Shown: positions 8,549 through 19,140 of the stretch, piece by piece | Layout of the letters: the number at the start of each line of letters is the position of its first letter | Position numbering within the stretch: the first letter of the stretch is position 1 | From: Thermus parvatiensis | GTDB lineage: Bacteria; Deinococcota; Deinococci; Deinococcales; Thermaceae | Direction: 5' to 3' | Assembly: GCF_001535545.1 (NCBI RefSeq) | Contig: NZ_CP014141.1 | Coordinates: 806,001 to 870,000, forward strand | DNA: 64,000 bases | Made by a program: the position numbers and the translations under genes | Notes under the pieces: generated by a model | What the model saw: the letters and a program-made list of their open reading frames with translations, nothing else | Database searches by the model: none | What the model was told of the DNA's origin: nothing

Positions 8549-9597
8549 GGCGGATCGGGATCCTTTTCATTCTGGTGGCGCTTGTGCTTCTAGGCGTGTT
8601 CCTCTTCCGGCCCAAAGGCCAAGGGGCGGATACCCTTTACTTCCTCAACTGGGCCGACTTCATCCCCGAGGAGCTGATCCAGAAGTTTGAGGCGGAGACC
8701 GGGGCCAAGGTGGTCCTGGACACCTTTGAGTCCCCCGAGGCCATGTTGGCCAAACTCAAGGCGGGGGCGGACCAGGAGTTCTCCCTGGTGGTGGCCCCCG
8801 ACTACTACGTCCTGCAGATGGCCCGGGATGACCTCATTGCTCCCCTGGACAAGGGGAAGCTGAAGAACCTCAGCAACCTGGACCCCTTCTTCCTGGACCC
8901 GCCCTACGACCCCGGTCTGCAGTACTCCATCCCCTACCTCTGGGGCACTACGGGGATCGCTTACCGGGAGGACCTGGTGACGGGCCCCGTGGACTCCTAC
9001 GCCGTGCTCTTTGACCCCGAGGCACAGGTGGGCCCCTTCCTCCTTCTGGACGAGATGCGGGAGACCATCGGGGCCGCCTTGAAGTACCTGGGCTACTCCG
9101 TGAACACCACCGACCCCGAGGCCCTGGCGAAGGCCAAGGAGCTCCTCATCGCCGCCAAGAGGCGCTCCGTGGGCTTCGCCGGGGGGGTGGAGGCCCTGAA
9201 CCGCATCCTGGCGGGGGACGCCGCCTTAAGCCTCGCCTACTCGGGGGACGTCCTCCAGGCCCGGGAGGAGGACCAGCGCCTCCGCTACACCCTGGCCAAG
9301 GAGGGGGGGACGCTCTGGACGGACGCCATGGTGGTGCTGAAGCGGGGCCCGGCCCAGGAGCTGGCCTACCGCTTCATGGACTTCCTCCTGGAGCCGGAAA
9401 ACGCTGCGGCCTTGGCGGAGTACACCCACTACGCCACCCCCGTGGCCAAGGCCATCCCCCTCCTGCCCGAGGAGATGCGGAACGACCCCGTGGTCTTCCC
9501 GCCGGAGGAGGTGCGCTCTAGGCTTGAGTACCTCAAGGACCTCGGCCCTGACATCGTCCTCTACGACCAGATTTGGACCGAGGTTAAGGCCCACTAA
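8545..9597 (+). CDS. potD: Polyamine-binding protein PotD
   Basis: 350 residues. An N-terminal hydrophobic segment (IGILFILVALVLLGVFLF) acts as export signal or membrane anchor; there is no lipobox Cys. The mature part begins with the family-typical TLYFLNWADFIPEELIQKFEAETGAKV and later IPYLWGTTGIAYR and LWTDAMVVLKRGPAQELAYRFMDFLLEPENAA. It captures spermidine or putrescine outside the membrane and delivers it to PotBC. Thermus makes unusual long and branched polyamines, so the true ligand may differ. Confidence 0.88.
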   Translation: MRRIGILFILVALVLLGVFLFRPKGQGADTLYFLNWADFIPEELIQKFEAETGAKVVLDTFESPEAMLAKLKAGADQEFSLVVAPDYYVLQMARDDLIAPLDKGKLKNLSNLDPFFLDPPYDPGLQYSIPYLWGTTGIAYREDLVTGPVDSYAVLFDPEAQVGPFLLLDEMRETIGAALKYLGYSVNTTDPEALAKAKELLIAAKRRSVGFAGGVEALNRILAGDAALSLAYSGDVLQAREEDQRLRYTLAKEGGTLWTDAMVVLKRGPAQELAYRFMDFLLEPENAAALAEYTHYATPVAKAIPLLPEEMRNDPVVFPPEEVRSRLEYLKDLGPDIVLYDQIWTEVKAH

Positions 9598-9620
9598 ACC
9601 CGGGGCCGGGGGGCCGGGCG

Positions 9621-9626
9621 TATACT
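9621..9626 (+). promoter_or_regulatory. -10 box of the cytochrome c gene
   Basis: TATACT lies 6 nt before the ATG at 9633, giving a leaderless mRNA. No clear -35 is seen 17 nt upstream. Confidence 0.5.
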
Positions 9627-9632
9627 GGGCCC

Positions 9633-10018
9633 ATGAAGAAGGCCCTGGTCCTGGCCCTCCTCCTGGGCCTTTTCGCCCAGGGGCAGGCGGTCCAAGGGGA
9701 AGCCCTTTGGAAGCGCCTCTGCGCCCAGTGCCACGGGGGGCGGGCCCAGGGGGCGCGGCCCTACCCGGGCCTCGAGGCGGCGGCCCCCTCTTTAGGACCC
9801 CTGAGGGCCGGCGCTACCTCGTCCTCGTGCTCCTCTATGGAAAGCGGGGGGAGGCGGGCCTCATGCCGGGCTTCCCCCAGCTTGGCGACGAGGAGCTCGC
9901 CGCCCTGCTCAACCACCTCATGGCCCTCCTCAAGGTGCGGGCCGAGCCCTTCAATCCCGAGGACATCAAAAGGGAGCGGGGCCAGAACCTGGCCCCGGAC
10001 CGGATCCAGAGGCCCTAG
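9633..10018 (+). CDS. Small secreted class I c-type cytochrome (one-base deletion)
   Basis: About 128 residues after restoring one C in the C5 run at 9784-9788. A signal peptide ([18 protein letters not shown]) precedes [12 protein letters not shown], which contains the CxxCH haem-attachment motif. The C-terminal part has [23 protein letters not shown], where the Met of LMPGFP is the likely sixth haem ligand. It is a periplasmic single-haem electron carrier of undefined partners. It has its own -10 box, so it is probably not part of the pot operon, and its stop codon overlaps the ilvD stop on the opposite strand. Confidence 0.82.
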
Positions 10019-11681
10019 AGCGGGTCTTCCAGCACCGCCCCCTCGTCCGCCTGGCGCACCAGGGCGGCGTAGCGGGCGAAGAGGCCGTGGGTGAAGGCGG
10101 GGGGTCGGGGCCGCCAGCGGGCCCTCCGCCTTTCCAGCTCCTCCTCGGGGAGGAGGACCTCGAGGCGGCGGCCTTCCACGTCAATCCGGATGCGGTCCCC
10201 CTCCTCCAGGAGGGCGATGGGCCCGCCCACGAAGGCCTCGGGGGCGATGTGGCCGATCATGAGGCCGCGGGTGCCCCCGGAGAAGCGGCCGTCGGTGAGG
10301 AGGGCTACCTCCGGCCCTAGGCCTTCCCCCACGATGGCGCTCGTCACCGAGAGCATCTCGGGCATCCCTGGCGCCCCCTTGGGGCCCACGTAGCGGATGA
10401 CCACCACGTCCCCGGGCCGGATCTCCCCCTTCAGGACCTTCTCCATGGCCGCCTCCTCGGAGTCAAAGACCCGGGCCGGGCCCTCAAAGTAGGTGCGCTC
10501 CGTCCCCGCGAGCTTGAGGACGGCGCCTTTAGGGGCGAGGTTCCCCTTGAGCACCACGAGCCCCCCGTGGGGCTTGAGGGCCTTCTCCACGGGGAAGACC
10601 ACCTTCTGCCCCTCTTGTTCCCGGTAGGCCCTTTCCACCTCCTCCGCCAGGGTGCGGCCCGTGAGGGTCTTCTCCTCCCCGTAGAGGAGCCCCGCCTCCA
10701 GAAGCCGCTTGAAGACGAGGGCCGTCCCCCGGCTTCATACAGCTCCCAGGCGGTGTAGGTGCCCCAAGGGCGGAGGTCCGCGATCACCGGGGTCTTGCGG
10801 GAGATCTGGTCAAAGTCGTCCAGGCTGAGCTCCACCCCCGCTTCCTTGGCCAGGGCGAGGAGGTGGAGGACGGCGTTGGTGCTCCCCCCCGTGGCGGCCA
10901 CGGCGGCGACGGCGTTGAGGAAGCTTTTCCGGGTGAGGAAGTCCTTGGGCTTCCAGTCGTGGGCTATGGCCCAGGCGAGGATTTTCCCCGCCTCCTTGGT
11001 GGCCCGCTCCTTTTCGGGGTGGACGGCGGGGATGGCGTTGTAGCCCACGGGGGAGAGGCCCAGGGCCTCGAGGGCCATGGCCATGGTGTTGGCGGTGTAC
11101 TGGCCGCCGCAGGCCCCGGGGCCGGGGATGGCGCGGCGCTCAATCTCCAAAAGCTCCTCCTCGCCGATCTTCCCCGCCGCCCTTTGCCCCACCGCCTCAA
11201 AGACCTCCACGATGGTGAGCTTCCGCCCTTGCCACTCCCCGGGGGCGATCGTTCCCCCGTAGAGGACCATGCCGGGGACCCCGCTCCGGATCACCCCCAT
11301 GGCCGTCCCGGGGATGGTCTTGTCGCAGGCGGAAAGCCCCACCATGCCGTCGTAGAGGTAGCCTTGGGCCACGAGCTCCACGCTGTCGGCGATAACCTCC
11401 CGGCTTACGAGGCTCGCCCGCATGCCCGGGGTGCCCATGCTGATCCCGTCGGAGATGGCGGGAGCCCCGAACTCAAAGGGGAAAAGCCCCGCCTCCCTGA
11501 GCCCGGCCTTGAGGTGCTGGGCCAGCTCCCGCAGGTGGAAGTTGCAGGGCATCCCGTCGGTGAAGGTGTTCACCACCCCCACGAAGGGCCTTCCGAAGTC
11601 CTCGTCCCCTACCCCCACCGCCCGGAGCATGGCGCGGGCGGGGGCCTGCTTGAGTCCCTTCTTGATCTGGTCCGACCTCAT
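10015..11681 (-). CDS. ilvD: Dihydroxy-acid dehydratase IlvD (one-base deletion)
   Basis: About 555 residues once one base is restored in the C5 run at 10726-10730. It dehydrates 2,3-dihydroxy-isovalerate and -methylvalerate to the 2-oxo acids, the penultimate step of valine and isoleucine synthesis. Signatures are [13 protein letters not shown] and [13 protein letters not shown]; the Fe-S cysteines lie in GMPCNFH, ACDKT and [12 protein letters not shown]. It overlaps the preceding SDR gene by 4 nt and is the last gene of the operon that starts with leuC, so it should come under the leu attenuator. The frameshift falls between the intact N-terminal 60% and the C-terminal domain, with no residues lost. 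Confidence 0.93.
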
Positions 11682-12412
11682 GCGTCCCTCCAGGTGGCGA
11701 TCTTTCCGTGGAAGGCCCTGGCCTTGGGGAGAAGCCGCACCAGGGCCCTCGCGGCCTCCTCCGGGGTGAGGAGGAGGCCTTCCTCCTTGTAGCTCCTGAA
11801 GACCCGGTGGAGCACGGCCGCGGCGCTTCCCTGGGCCTCCCGGGCCTGGCGCTGCATCTCCGTCTCCACCACCCCGGGGCGGTAGACGAAGCAGGCGACC
11901 TCCGGGGCCTCGGCGGCGAGCTGCCTCGCCAGGTGCTCCTCCGCCGCCTTGGCCACGGCGTAGGCCCCGATGCCCGGCAGGTTGCTCTCCGCCGCCCCCG
12001 AGCCCACGTACACGGCGAGGCCTTCCCCTTTGCGCCTGAGGACGGGGTAGGCGAAGCGGGCGAGCTGGTAGCCGGCGATGAGGTTGGCCTCGAGGACCTC
12101 CAGGAAGAGCTCCTCCGCGAGTTCAAAGAGGAGGGGCCCCGGGTGGAGGACCCCGGCGTTGTGGATGTAGCCCGCGAAGTTCCCCAAGGCCTCGGCCCTT
12201 TCCACCAGGGCGTGGGCCACCTCCGCCTTCCCCGCGCTCCCCGCCACGTAGACCGCCCTCGCCCCCAGGGCCTGGACCTCCTCGGCCACCGCCCGCAAGG
12301 AGGCCTCCTTGCGGGCGTTGAGCACCAGGTCAAAGCCTTCCTTGGCGAGCTCCAGGGCGAGGGCCTTCCCGATGCCCCGGCTCGCCCCGGTGAGGATCAG
12401 GGTCTTCCTCAT
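11678..12412 (-). CDS. Short-chain dehydrogenase/reductase
   Basis: 244 residues of a classical SDR Rossmann fold: TGASRGIGKALA (cofactor-binding TGxxxGxG), NAGV (as YIHNAGVLHPG), a catalytic Ser in YVGSGAAES and the YxxxK pair in IGAYAVAKAAEEH. Arg/Lys after the second strand (LNARKEAS) suggests NADP(H) preference. The substrate is not evident. It lies inside the leu-ilvD operon with 4-nt overlaps on both sides. Confidence 0.88.
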   Translation of the reverse strand: MRKTLILTGASRGIGKALALELAKEGFDLVLNARKEASLRAVAEEVQALGARAVYVAGSAGKAEVAHALVERAEALGNFAGYIHNAGVLHPGPLLFELAEELFLEVLEANLIAGYQLARFAYPVLRRKGEGLAVYVGSGAAESNLPGIGAYAVAKAAEEHLARQLAAEAPEVACFVYRPGVVETEMQRQAREAQGSAAAVLHRVFRSYKEEGLLLTPEEAARALVRLLPKARAFHGKIATWRDA

Positions 12413-12942
12413 AGGAGTTCCTCCGCGGGGATCTCCACGCCGTGGAAGGAGAGCCTGGCCCCGGGGCCCAGGGCCTCCGCCTCCCGGTAGCCCCCGCCTT
12501 CGGGCTTCCGGTGGACGAGGACCCTCTTCCCCTCCAGGTCCACCACCCAGACCTCGGGCACCCCGGCTTGGGCGTAGAGGGGGAGCTTCACCTGGAGGTC
12601 GTAGCGGAGGGAACTCTCGGCCACCTCCACCACCAAAAGGGCGTCCCGTCCCTGGGGCAGCTCCTCCTCGTAAAAGTCGGGCCGTGGCTTAAGGAGGGCG
12701 AGGTCGGGGTAAAGCTCTGACTCCCCTACCACCAGGGGGCTTTGCACAAAGAGGATGGCCTTTTGGGGCACAAGGGGGCCGAAGAGGGCGGTGAGCTTGG
12801 CCACCTTGGCGGCGTGGCGCTTCCCGATGGGGCTCATCTCCACCAGGTCTCCTTCCACGAGCTCCAGCCTCAAGTCCTCCGGGAAGACCCCGGCCTCCAC
12901 CATGCGGTGGAACTCCTCCAGGGAGATCTTGTGGCGGGTCAC
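12409..12942 (-). CDS. Uma2-family (DUF820) PD-(D/E)XK protein, copy 1
   Basis: 177 residues of the Uma2 family, which has a restriction-endonuclease-like fold but no settled function. The N terminus (HKISLEEFHRMVEAGVFPEDLRLELVEGDLVEMSPIG) and the core ELYPDLALLKPR, LLVVEVAESSLRYDLQVKLPLYAQAGVPEVWVVDLEGKRV contain the predicted active-site Asp, Glu and Lys. It overlaps its neighbours by 4 nt on each side and so is translationally coupled to biosynthetic genes. It is a tandem paralogue of 12939-13478; a block of about 40 identical bases is shared (near 12582-12622 and 13096-13136). Confidence 0.88.
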   Translation of the reverse strand: MTRHKISLEEFHRMVEAGVFPEDLRLELVEGDLVEMSPIGKRHAAKVAKLTALFGPLVPQKAILFVQSPLVVGESELYPDLALLKPRPDFYEEELPQGRDALLVVEVAESSLRYDLQVKLPLYAQAGVPEVWVVDLEGKRVLVHRKPEGGGYREAEALGPGARLSFHGVEIPAEELL

Positions 12943-13478
12943 GGCAGGACCTCCTTGACCGGCACCTTTAGCCCGAGGACCGAAACCTCCCCGTCCTCGA
13001 GGGCCTGGGCCTCCCCGTAGCCCTCCCCTTGGGGCTTGCGGAAGACGTGCACCTTCTCCCGCACCAGGTCCACCACCCAGACCTCCGGTATCCCGGCTTG
13101 GGCGTAGAGGGGGAGCTTCACCTGGAGGTCGTGGTCCAGGCTGGTTTCGGCCACCTCCACCACCAAGAGGGCGTCCTTGGCCTCGGGCACCCTTTCCCGG
13201 TAAAAGTCGTCCCGGTAGGCCAGCAGGGCCAGGTCCGGTTGGGGTTCGGTGTCGGGAAAAAGGCGCAAGGGGTCCTGGACCTGAAGGAGGGCCTTCTTCG
13301 CCTGTTGTAGGGGAAAAAGCGCGTTCATAAGCCGCTTTAAAGCGGCCATATGCCGCTTGCCCACGGGGCTCAGCTCCACCACCTCCCCCCGGATGAGCTC
13401 CACCCGGTCGTCCTCCCCGAGGATCCCCGCCTCGGCCATGCGGTGGAAGTCCTCGGCGCTGAAGCGGTGCCGGATCAT
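12939..13478 (-). CDS. Uma2-family (DUF820) PD-(D/E)XK protein, copy 2
   Basis: 179 residues, tandem paralogue of the next gene. Visible are HRFSAEDFHRMAEAGILGED, EVVELSPVGKRH, PQPDLALLAYR, LLVVEVAETSLDHDLQVKLPLYAQAGIPEVWVVDLVREKV. The Asp of PDLALL, Glu of VVEVAE and Lys of VKLPLY are the expected catalytic set. It starts 9 nt after the leuB stop and overlaps copy 1 by 4 nt. Confidence 0.88.
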   Translation of the reverse strand: MIRHRFSAEDFHRMAEAGILGEDDRVELIRGEVVELSPVGKRHMAALKRLMNALFPLQQAKKALLQVQDPLRLFPDTEPQPDLALLAYRDDFYRERVPEAKDALLVVEVAETSLDHDLQVKLPLYAQAGIPEVWVVDLVREKVHVFRKPQGEGYGEAQALEDGEVSVLGLKVPVKEVLP

Positions 13479-13487
13479 ATCCCCATC

Positions 13488-15126
<1,639 letters not shown>

Positions 15127-15129
15127 GCT

Positions 15130-16541
15130 TTACCTCCCGATGCCAAACACTTCCCGGGCGTCGGCGATCTCGCCCGTCACCGCCGCTGCCGCCACCATGA
15201 GGGGGCTCATGAGGACGGTGCGCCCCCTGGGGCTTCCCATGCGTCCCTTGTAGTTCCGGTTGGAGCTGCTGGCGCAAAGTTCGTCCCCTTCCAGCCGGTC
15301 CGGGTTCATGGCGAGGCACATGGAGCAGCCGGGCATCCGCCACTCAAACCCCGCCTCCCGGAAGACCTCGGCGATCCCCTCCTCCTCGGCCTTCCTCGCC
15401 ACCCACTCCGAGCCCGGCACCACCAGGGCCCTCACCCCCCGCTTCACCCGGTGGCCCCGGAGGTAGCGGGCCACCTCCCGCAGGTCGGAAAGCCTGGCGT
15501 TGGTGCAGCTTCCGATGAAGGCCACCTGGATGGGCACCCCCTTGATGGGCTGCCCCGGCCTGAAGCCCATGTAGGCCAAGGCCTCCTCGGCCACGGGGCG
15601 CTCCTCGGGGGGAAGCTCCTCCAGAAGGGGAATACGGCCGTCTATGGGGATGGCCTGCCCCGGGGTGATGCCCCAGGTGACCGTGGGGGCGATCTCCTCG
15701 GCGCGGAAGGTGACCACGTCGTCGTAATGGGCGTCGGGGTCGGAGCGCCAAGCGAGCCACCTCTTCTTGGCCGCCTCCCACTCGGCGCCCTTGGGGGCGT
15801 AGGGGCGGCCCTCCAGGTAGGCGAAGGTGGTCTCGTCGGGGTTCACATAGCCGATGCGGGCCCCGCCCTCAATGGACATGTTGCAGAGGGTCATGCGGCT
15901 TTCCATGTCCATGGCCTCCACCGTGCTGCCGCCATACTCGTAGGCGTAGCCCAAGCCCCCTTTCACCCCCAGGTGGCGGATGATGTGCAGGATCACGTCC
16001 TTGGCGTAGACCCCGGGGCAAGCTTCCCTTGGATGTTGATGCGCCGCACCTTGAGCTTCTGGGCCGCCAGGGTCTGGGTGGCCAGGACGTCCCGCACCTG
16101 GCTGGTGCCGATGCCGAAGGCCACGGCCCCGAAGGCCCCGTGGGTGGAGGTGTGGGAGTCCCCGCAGGCGATGGTCATCCCGGGTTGGGTGAGGCCGAGC
16201 TGGGGCCCGATGACGTGGACGATGCCTTGGTTGCCGCTTCCCAGGTCAAAGAAGGTGATCCCGTGCTCCCTTGTGTTCGCCCTGAGGGCCTCCAGCATGC
16301 TCTGGGCCAGAGGGTCCTGGAAGGGCTCCGTGCGGTCGTGAGTGGGGACGATGTGGTCCACGGTGGCAAAGGTGCGGTGGGGGTAGCGTACCCGAAGGCC
16401 AAGGTCCTTGAGCATCCCGAAGGCCTGGGGGCTCGTGACCTCGTGGAGGAGGTGGAGGTCTATGAAGAGCTGGCTCTGGCCGTTTCGGAGCTTCCTCACC
16501 TCGTGGGCTTCCCAAACCTTCTCGTAGAGCGTCTTTCCCAT
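15130..16541 (-). CDS. leuC: 3-isopropylmalate dehydratase large subunit LeuC (one-base deletion)
   Basis: About 470 residues after one base is restored in the C4 run at 16011-16014. Start ATG 16541 follows a strong AGGGGGG ribosome-binding site; an upstream in-frame TTG at 16559 is less likely. N-terminal motifs are [21 protein letters not shown] and [15 protein letters not shown]; the [4Fe-4S] cysteines are in [12 protein letters not shown] and [13 protein letters not shown]. It is the first structural gene after the leader peptide and attenuator at 16558-16652. Confidence 0.95.
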
Positions 16542-16557
16542 GAAACCCCCCTTACGC

Positions 16558-16629
16558 AAAACCCCCGGGTCCTTTGGGGCCCGGGGGATACGCGACGGCC
16601 ATCCCTAGACCGGGCCCGCCCGGTCTAGG
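16558..16629 (-). terminator. leu operon attenuator (mutually exclusive hairpins)
   Basis: On the minus strand a perfect 11-bp stem (16604-16629, loop CGGG) overlaps the end of the leader peptide. It is followed by a terminator hairpin at 16562-16587 with CCCCCGGGCCCC and GGACCCGGGGG arms and then TTTT (16558-16561). GGGCCCGG in the first stem is exactly complementary to CCGGGCCC in the left arm of the terminator, giving an antiterminator. This is the layout of amino-acid attenuation: a ribosome stalled on the leader codons would favour read-through into leuC. Confidence 0.82.
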
Positions 16630-16652
16630 ACTAGGATCACCGCCCGCCGCAT
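16605..16652 (-). CDS. leuL: leu operon leader peptide, 15 residues
   Basis: The peptide MRRAVILVLDRAGPV has consecutive Val-Ile-Leu-Val-Leu codons directly ahead of and within the pause hairpin. Its ATG is 8 nt after a TACCCT -10 box, so it would be read from a leaderless mRNA. It serves as the sensor of charged branched-chain tRNAs in attenuation of leuCDB...ilvD. Confidence 0.8.
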   Translation of the reverse strand: MRRAVILVLDRAGPV

Positions 16653-16660
16653 TGCCCCTA

Positions 16661-16690
16661 AGGGTAAGCCCTCGAGGCCTGCGGGGTCAA
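16661..16690 (-). promoter_or_regulatory. leu operon promoter
   Basis: TTGACC (16690-16685), then 18 nt, then TACCCT (16666-16661) on the minus strand. The -35 is back-to-back with the -35 of tRNA-Leu: the palindrome GTCAAGCTTGAC spans both. Confidence 0.7.
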
Positions 16691-16692
16691 GC

Positions 16693-16721
16693 TTGACGAG
16701 CGAAGCCGCCTCCCCTACAAT
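16693..16721 (+). promoter_or_regulatory. tRNA-Leu promoter
   Basis: TTGACG (16693-16698), 17-nt spacer, TACAAT (16716-16721). Transcription would begin a few bases before the mature tRNA 5' end at 16735. Confidence 0.75.
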
Positions 16722-16734
16722 GACCCTTGCGTCT

Positions 16735-16821
16735 GCCGGGGTGGCGGAATTGGTAGACGCGCATGATTCAGGGTCATGTGCCCGCAAGGGCGTGCGGGTT
16801 CAAGTCCCGCCCCCGGCACCA
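16735..16821 (+). tRNA. tRNA-Leu (anticodon CAG)
   Basis: The acceptor arm GCCGGGG pairs with CCCCGGC before ACCA. The anticodon stem CATGA/TCATG closes the loop TTCAGGG, giving CAG for CTG codons, the dominant Leu codon in this genome. A long variable arm (TGCCCGCAAGGGCG) marks a class II tRNA. The TTC-containing T loop (GGTTCAAGT) is present and CCA is encoded. Confidence 0.96.
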
Positions 16822-16824
16822 GAA

Positions 16825-16850
16825 GGCCCCCCTAGAGGGGGCCTAAGCTT
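16825..16850 (+). terminator. Terminator after tRNA-Leu
   Basis: Stem GGCCCCC / GGGGGCC with a short CTAGA-type loop, then TAAGCTTTT. It separates the tRNA from trpS, whose -10 box follows at 16855. Confidence 0.65.
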
Positions 16851-16866
16851 TTGCTACACTTAGGCC

Positions 16867-17878
16867 ATGAAGCGGGTGCTTTCCGGCATCCAGCCCTCGG
16901 GGGAGATCCACATCGGCAACTACCTCGGGGCCATCAAGCAGTGGGTGGCCATCGGGGAGAAGCTGGGGCGGGACGCCTTCTTCTGCATCGTGGACTACCA
17001 CGCCCTCACCAACCCCCTCGCCTACGACCCCTCTACCCTCGCCCAGCGCACCTTTGAGGCCGCCCTGGTCAACATCGCCGCGGGGCTTGACCCGGAGAAG
17101 GTCACCCTCTTCGTCCAGTCCCACGTGCCCGAGCACACCGAGCTCTCCTGGGTCTTCACCACCTTAACCCCCTGGGGGACCTCACCCGCATGACCCAGTT
17201 CAAGGACAAGGCCAGCAAGCAGGAGACCGTCTGGTCTGGCCTCCTCGTGTACCCGGTGCTCCAGGCGGCGGACATCCTCATCTACAAGGCGGACACCGTC
17301 CCCGTGGGGGAGGACCAGGTGCAGCACATTGAGCTCACCCGGGAGATCGCCCGCCGCTTCAACCACCTCTTCGGGGAGACCTTCCCCGAACCCCAGGCCC
17401 TCTTAAACCCCGAGGCCCCCCGGGTGCCCGGCATTGACGGCAAGGCCAAGATGAGCAAGTCCTTGGGGAACACCATTGGCCTCCTGGAGCCCGAGGAGCG
17501 CATCTGGCAGAAGATCCAGCACCTCCCCGACGACCCCCAAAGGATCCGCCTCTCCGACCCTGGGGACCCCGAGCGCACCGTGGTTTTCACCTACCTCTCC
17601 TACTTCGCCCCAAGGAGCTGGTGGAGGCCCTTAAGGAGGAGTACCGGAAGGCGGGGGTGGGGACGTATGTGGTAAAGCGGATCCTCTTTGATTACCTTAT
17701 GGAGACCCTTAGGCCCATCCGGGAAAGGGCCGAGGCCCTGAAGAAGGACCCGGACTACGTGATGGACGCCCTTTTGGAGGGTGCCAAGCGGGCCAGGGCC
17801 GTGGCCCAGGCCACCATGGAGGAGGTGCGGGAGAAGGTGGGCCTCCTCCTGCCCAAGAAGCGGCCGGTGCTCTCGTGA
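16867..17878 (+). CDS. trpS: Tryptophanyl-tRNA synthetase (two one-base deletions)
   Basis: About 337 residues when one C is restored at each of C5 17168-17172 and C4 17608-17611. The class I motifs are intact: SGEIHIGNYLGAI (HIGH) and DGKAKMSKSLGNT (KMSKS). Other family blocks are GLLVYPVLQAADILIYKADTVPVGEDQVQHIELTREIARRFN. A TACACT -10 box (16855-16860) lies 6 nt before the ATG. Because the enzyme is essential, the breaks are taken as sequence errors. scpA overlaps its stop by 4 nt. Confidence 0.93.
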
Positions 17879-18531
17879 TCCATCTAGAGTTTCCCGGTTT
17901 TTCCGGCCCGCCGGAGGCCCTTAGGGAGGCTTTGCGCCGGGGGAGGCTTTCCCCGAGGGCCCTTCCCGTCCTCCTCATCGTGGAGCAGGCCTTGGCCCAG
18001 GTGCCCGAGGACCTGCAGGCGAAAAGCGAGCTCCTCCCCCTTCTCGCCGAGCTTCTGGTGCTGAAGCTTTCCCCGGAAAAGGCCCTTACCCCAAAGGAGG
18101 AAGGGGAGGAGGTGCCCTTGGTCCAGGCCCTTTTGGACCTCTCCGAGACCGTGGCCTTCCTCGAGGCCCGCTTGGAGCGGCGGGCGCGGCTTCTCCCCGT
18201 GGCCCCGCCCCCCCTGCCCAGGCCCGCCCTGAGGCTTTCCCCAAAGTCTTTGGCCGAGGCGGCGAAGGGGTTCCGCAGGGCCGTTCTCCGGCTTCCCCGG
18301 GAGGCCTTCGGGGTGCGGGAGGCTTGGGAGCGGCTCAAGGGGGCGATCCGGGGCCGGGTGGCCTTCCAGAGCCTGCCGCTTGCCACCTGGGGCGAGAAGG
18401 CGGTGGGCTTCGCCGCCCTCCTCGAGGCCGCCCGCCTGGGCCGGGTGCGCCTCTTCCAGGAAGCCCCCTTCGCGCCCCTTTACGTGGAGCCTGTAGGGCT
18501 CCTGGAGGGGGACCTGGAGCGCACCGCCTAG
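17875..18531 (+). CDS. scpA: Segregation and condensation protein ScpA
   Basis: 218 residues starting GTG in the trpS stop. The N terminus IHLEFPGFSGPPEALREALRRGRLSP and the following LPVLLIVEQALAQVPEDLQAKSELLPLLAELLVLKL correspond to the SMC-head-binding region of the kleisin ScpA; the C-terminal winged-helix part is FQEAPFAPLYVEPV. It bridges the SMC dimer in chromosome organisation. It is a short version of the family. scpB is not adjacent. Confidence 0.78.
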   Translation: MIHLEFPGFSGPPEALREALRRGRLSPRALPVLLIVEQALAQVPEDLQAKSELLPLLAELLVLKLSPEKALTPKEEGEEVPLVQALLDLSETVAFLEARLERRARLLPVAPPPLPRPALRLSPKSLAEAAKGFRRAVLRLPREAFGVREAWERLKGAIRGRVAFQSLPLATWGEKAVGFAALLEAARLGRVRLFQEAPFAPLYVEPVGLLEGDLERTA

Positions 18532-18550
18532 GGAGGGTACAATGCCTTAT

Positions 18551-19107
18551 ATGGGCGAAGCGGCGAGGCCTCTGGAGCTTCTGGACGCCGAGGCCTACTT
18601 GGCCCTGGAGGAGAAGTCCCCCGTGCGCCACGAGCTCTTTGAGGGCGTGCCCTACGCCATGGCGGGGGCAAGCCTTGCCCACAACCGCATCGTGGGCAAC
18701 CTCTACGCCCTCCTCAGGCCCGAGGCCCTGGCCAAGGGGTGCCGCATCTACACCGAGACGGTGAAGCTCCGGGTCTCCGCCAGGACCTTCTACTACCCCG
18801 ACCTCATGGTGGTCTGCCAGGGGGTTCCGCCCCACACCCACTACGAGGAAGCCCCCTGCCTAGTGGTGGAGGTGGTGTCCGAGGCCACCGAGGCCATAGA
18901 CCGAAGGGAGAAGTTCTGGCGCTACCGGGAGATCCCGAGCCTACAGGCTTACCTCCTGGTGGACTCCCGGGAGAGGCGGGTGGAGGGCTACTTCCGCCAG
19001 GGGAGGGCTGGCTCTACCGCCTTTGGGAGGGAGAGGGAGAGGTGGAGGTGCCTTGCCTGGAGGCCCGTTTCCCTCTAGAGGCCATCTACGAAGGGGTGGG
19101 AATTTGA
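18551..19107 (+). CDS. Uma2-family protein, second subtype (one-base deletion)
   Basis: About 185 residues starting at ATG 18551, chosen because TACAAT (18538-18543) lies 7 nt upstream. One base must be restored in G4 19000-19003. The subtype has LLDAEAYLALEEKSPVRHELFEGVPYAMAGASLAHNRIVGNLYALL, the active-site Asp in FYYPDLMVVCQ, Glu in CLVVEVVSEAT and Lys in DRREKFWRYRE. It resembles the gene at 19812-20354, not the leu-operon copies. Function unknown. Confidence 0.82.
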
Positions 19108-19140
19108 GGGACACATATCCGGTCCCAAAGGGCGTGCCGC

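Noticed and set aside
16605..16787. A 60-codon ORF extending from tRNA-Leu antisense into the leu leader
   Set aside because: Its first part is antisense to tRNA-Leu and lies upstream of the leu promoter; only the last 15 codons form the leader peptide.
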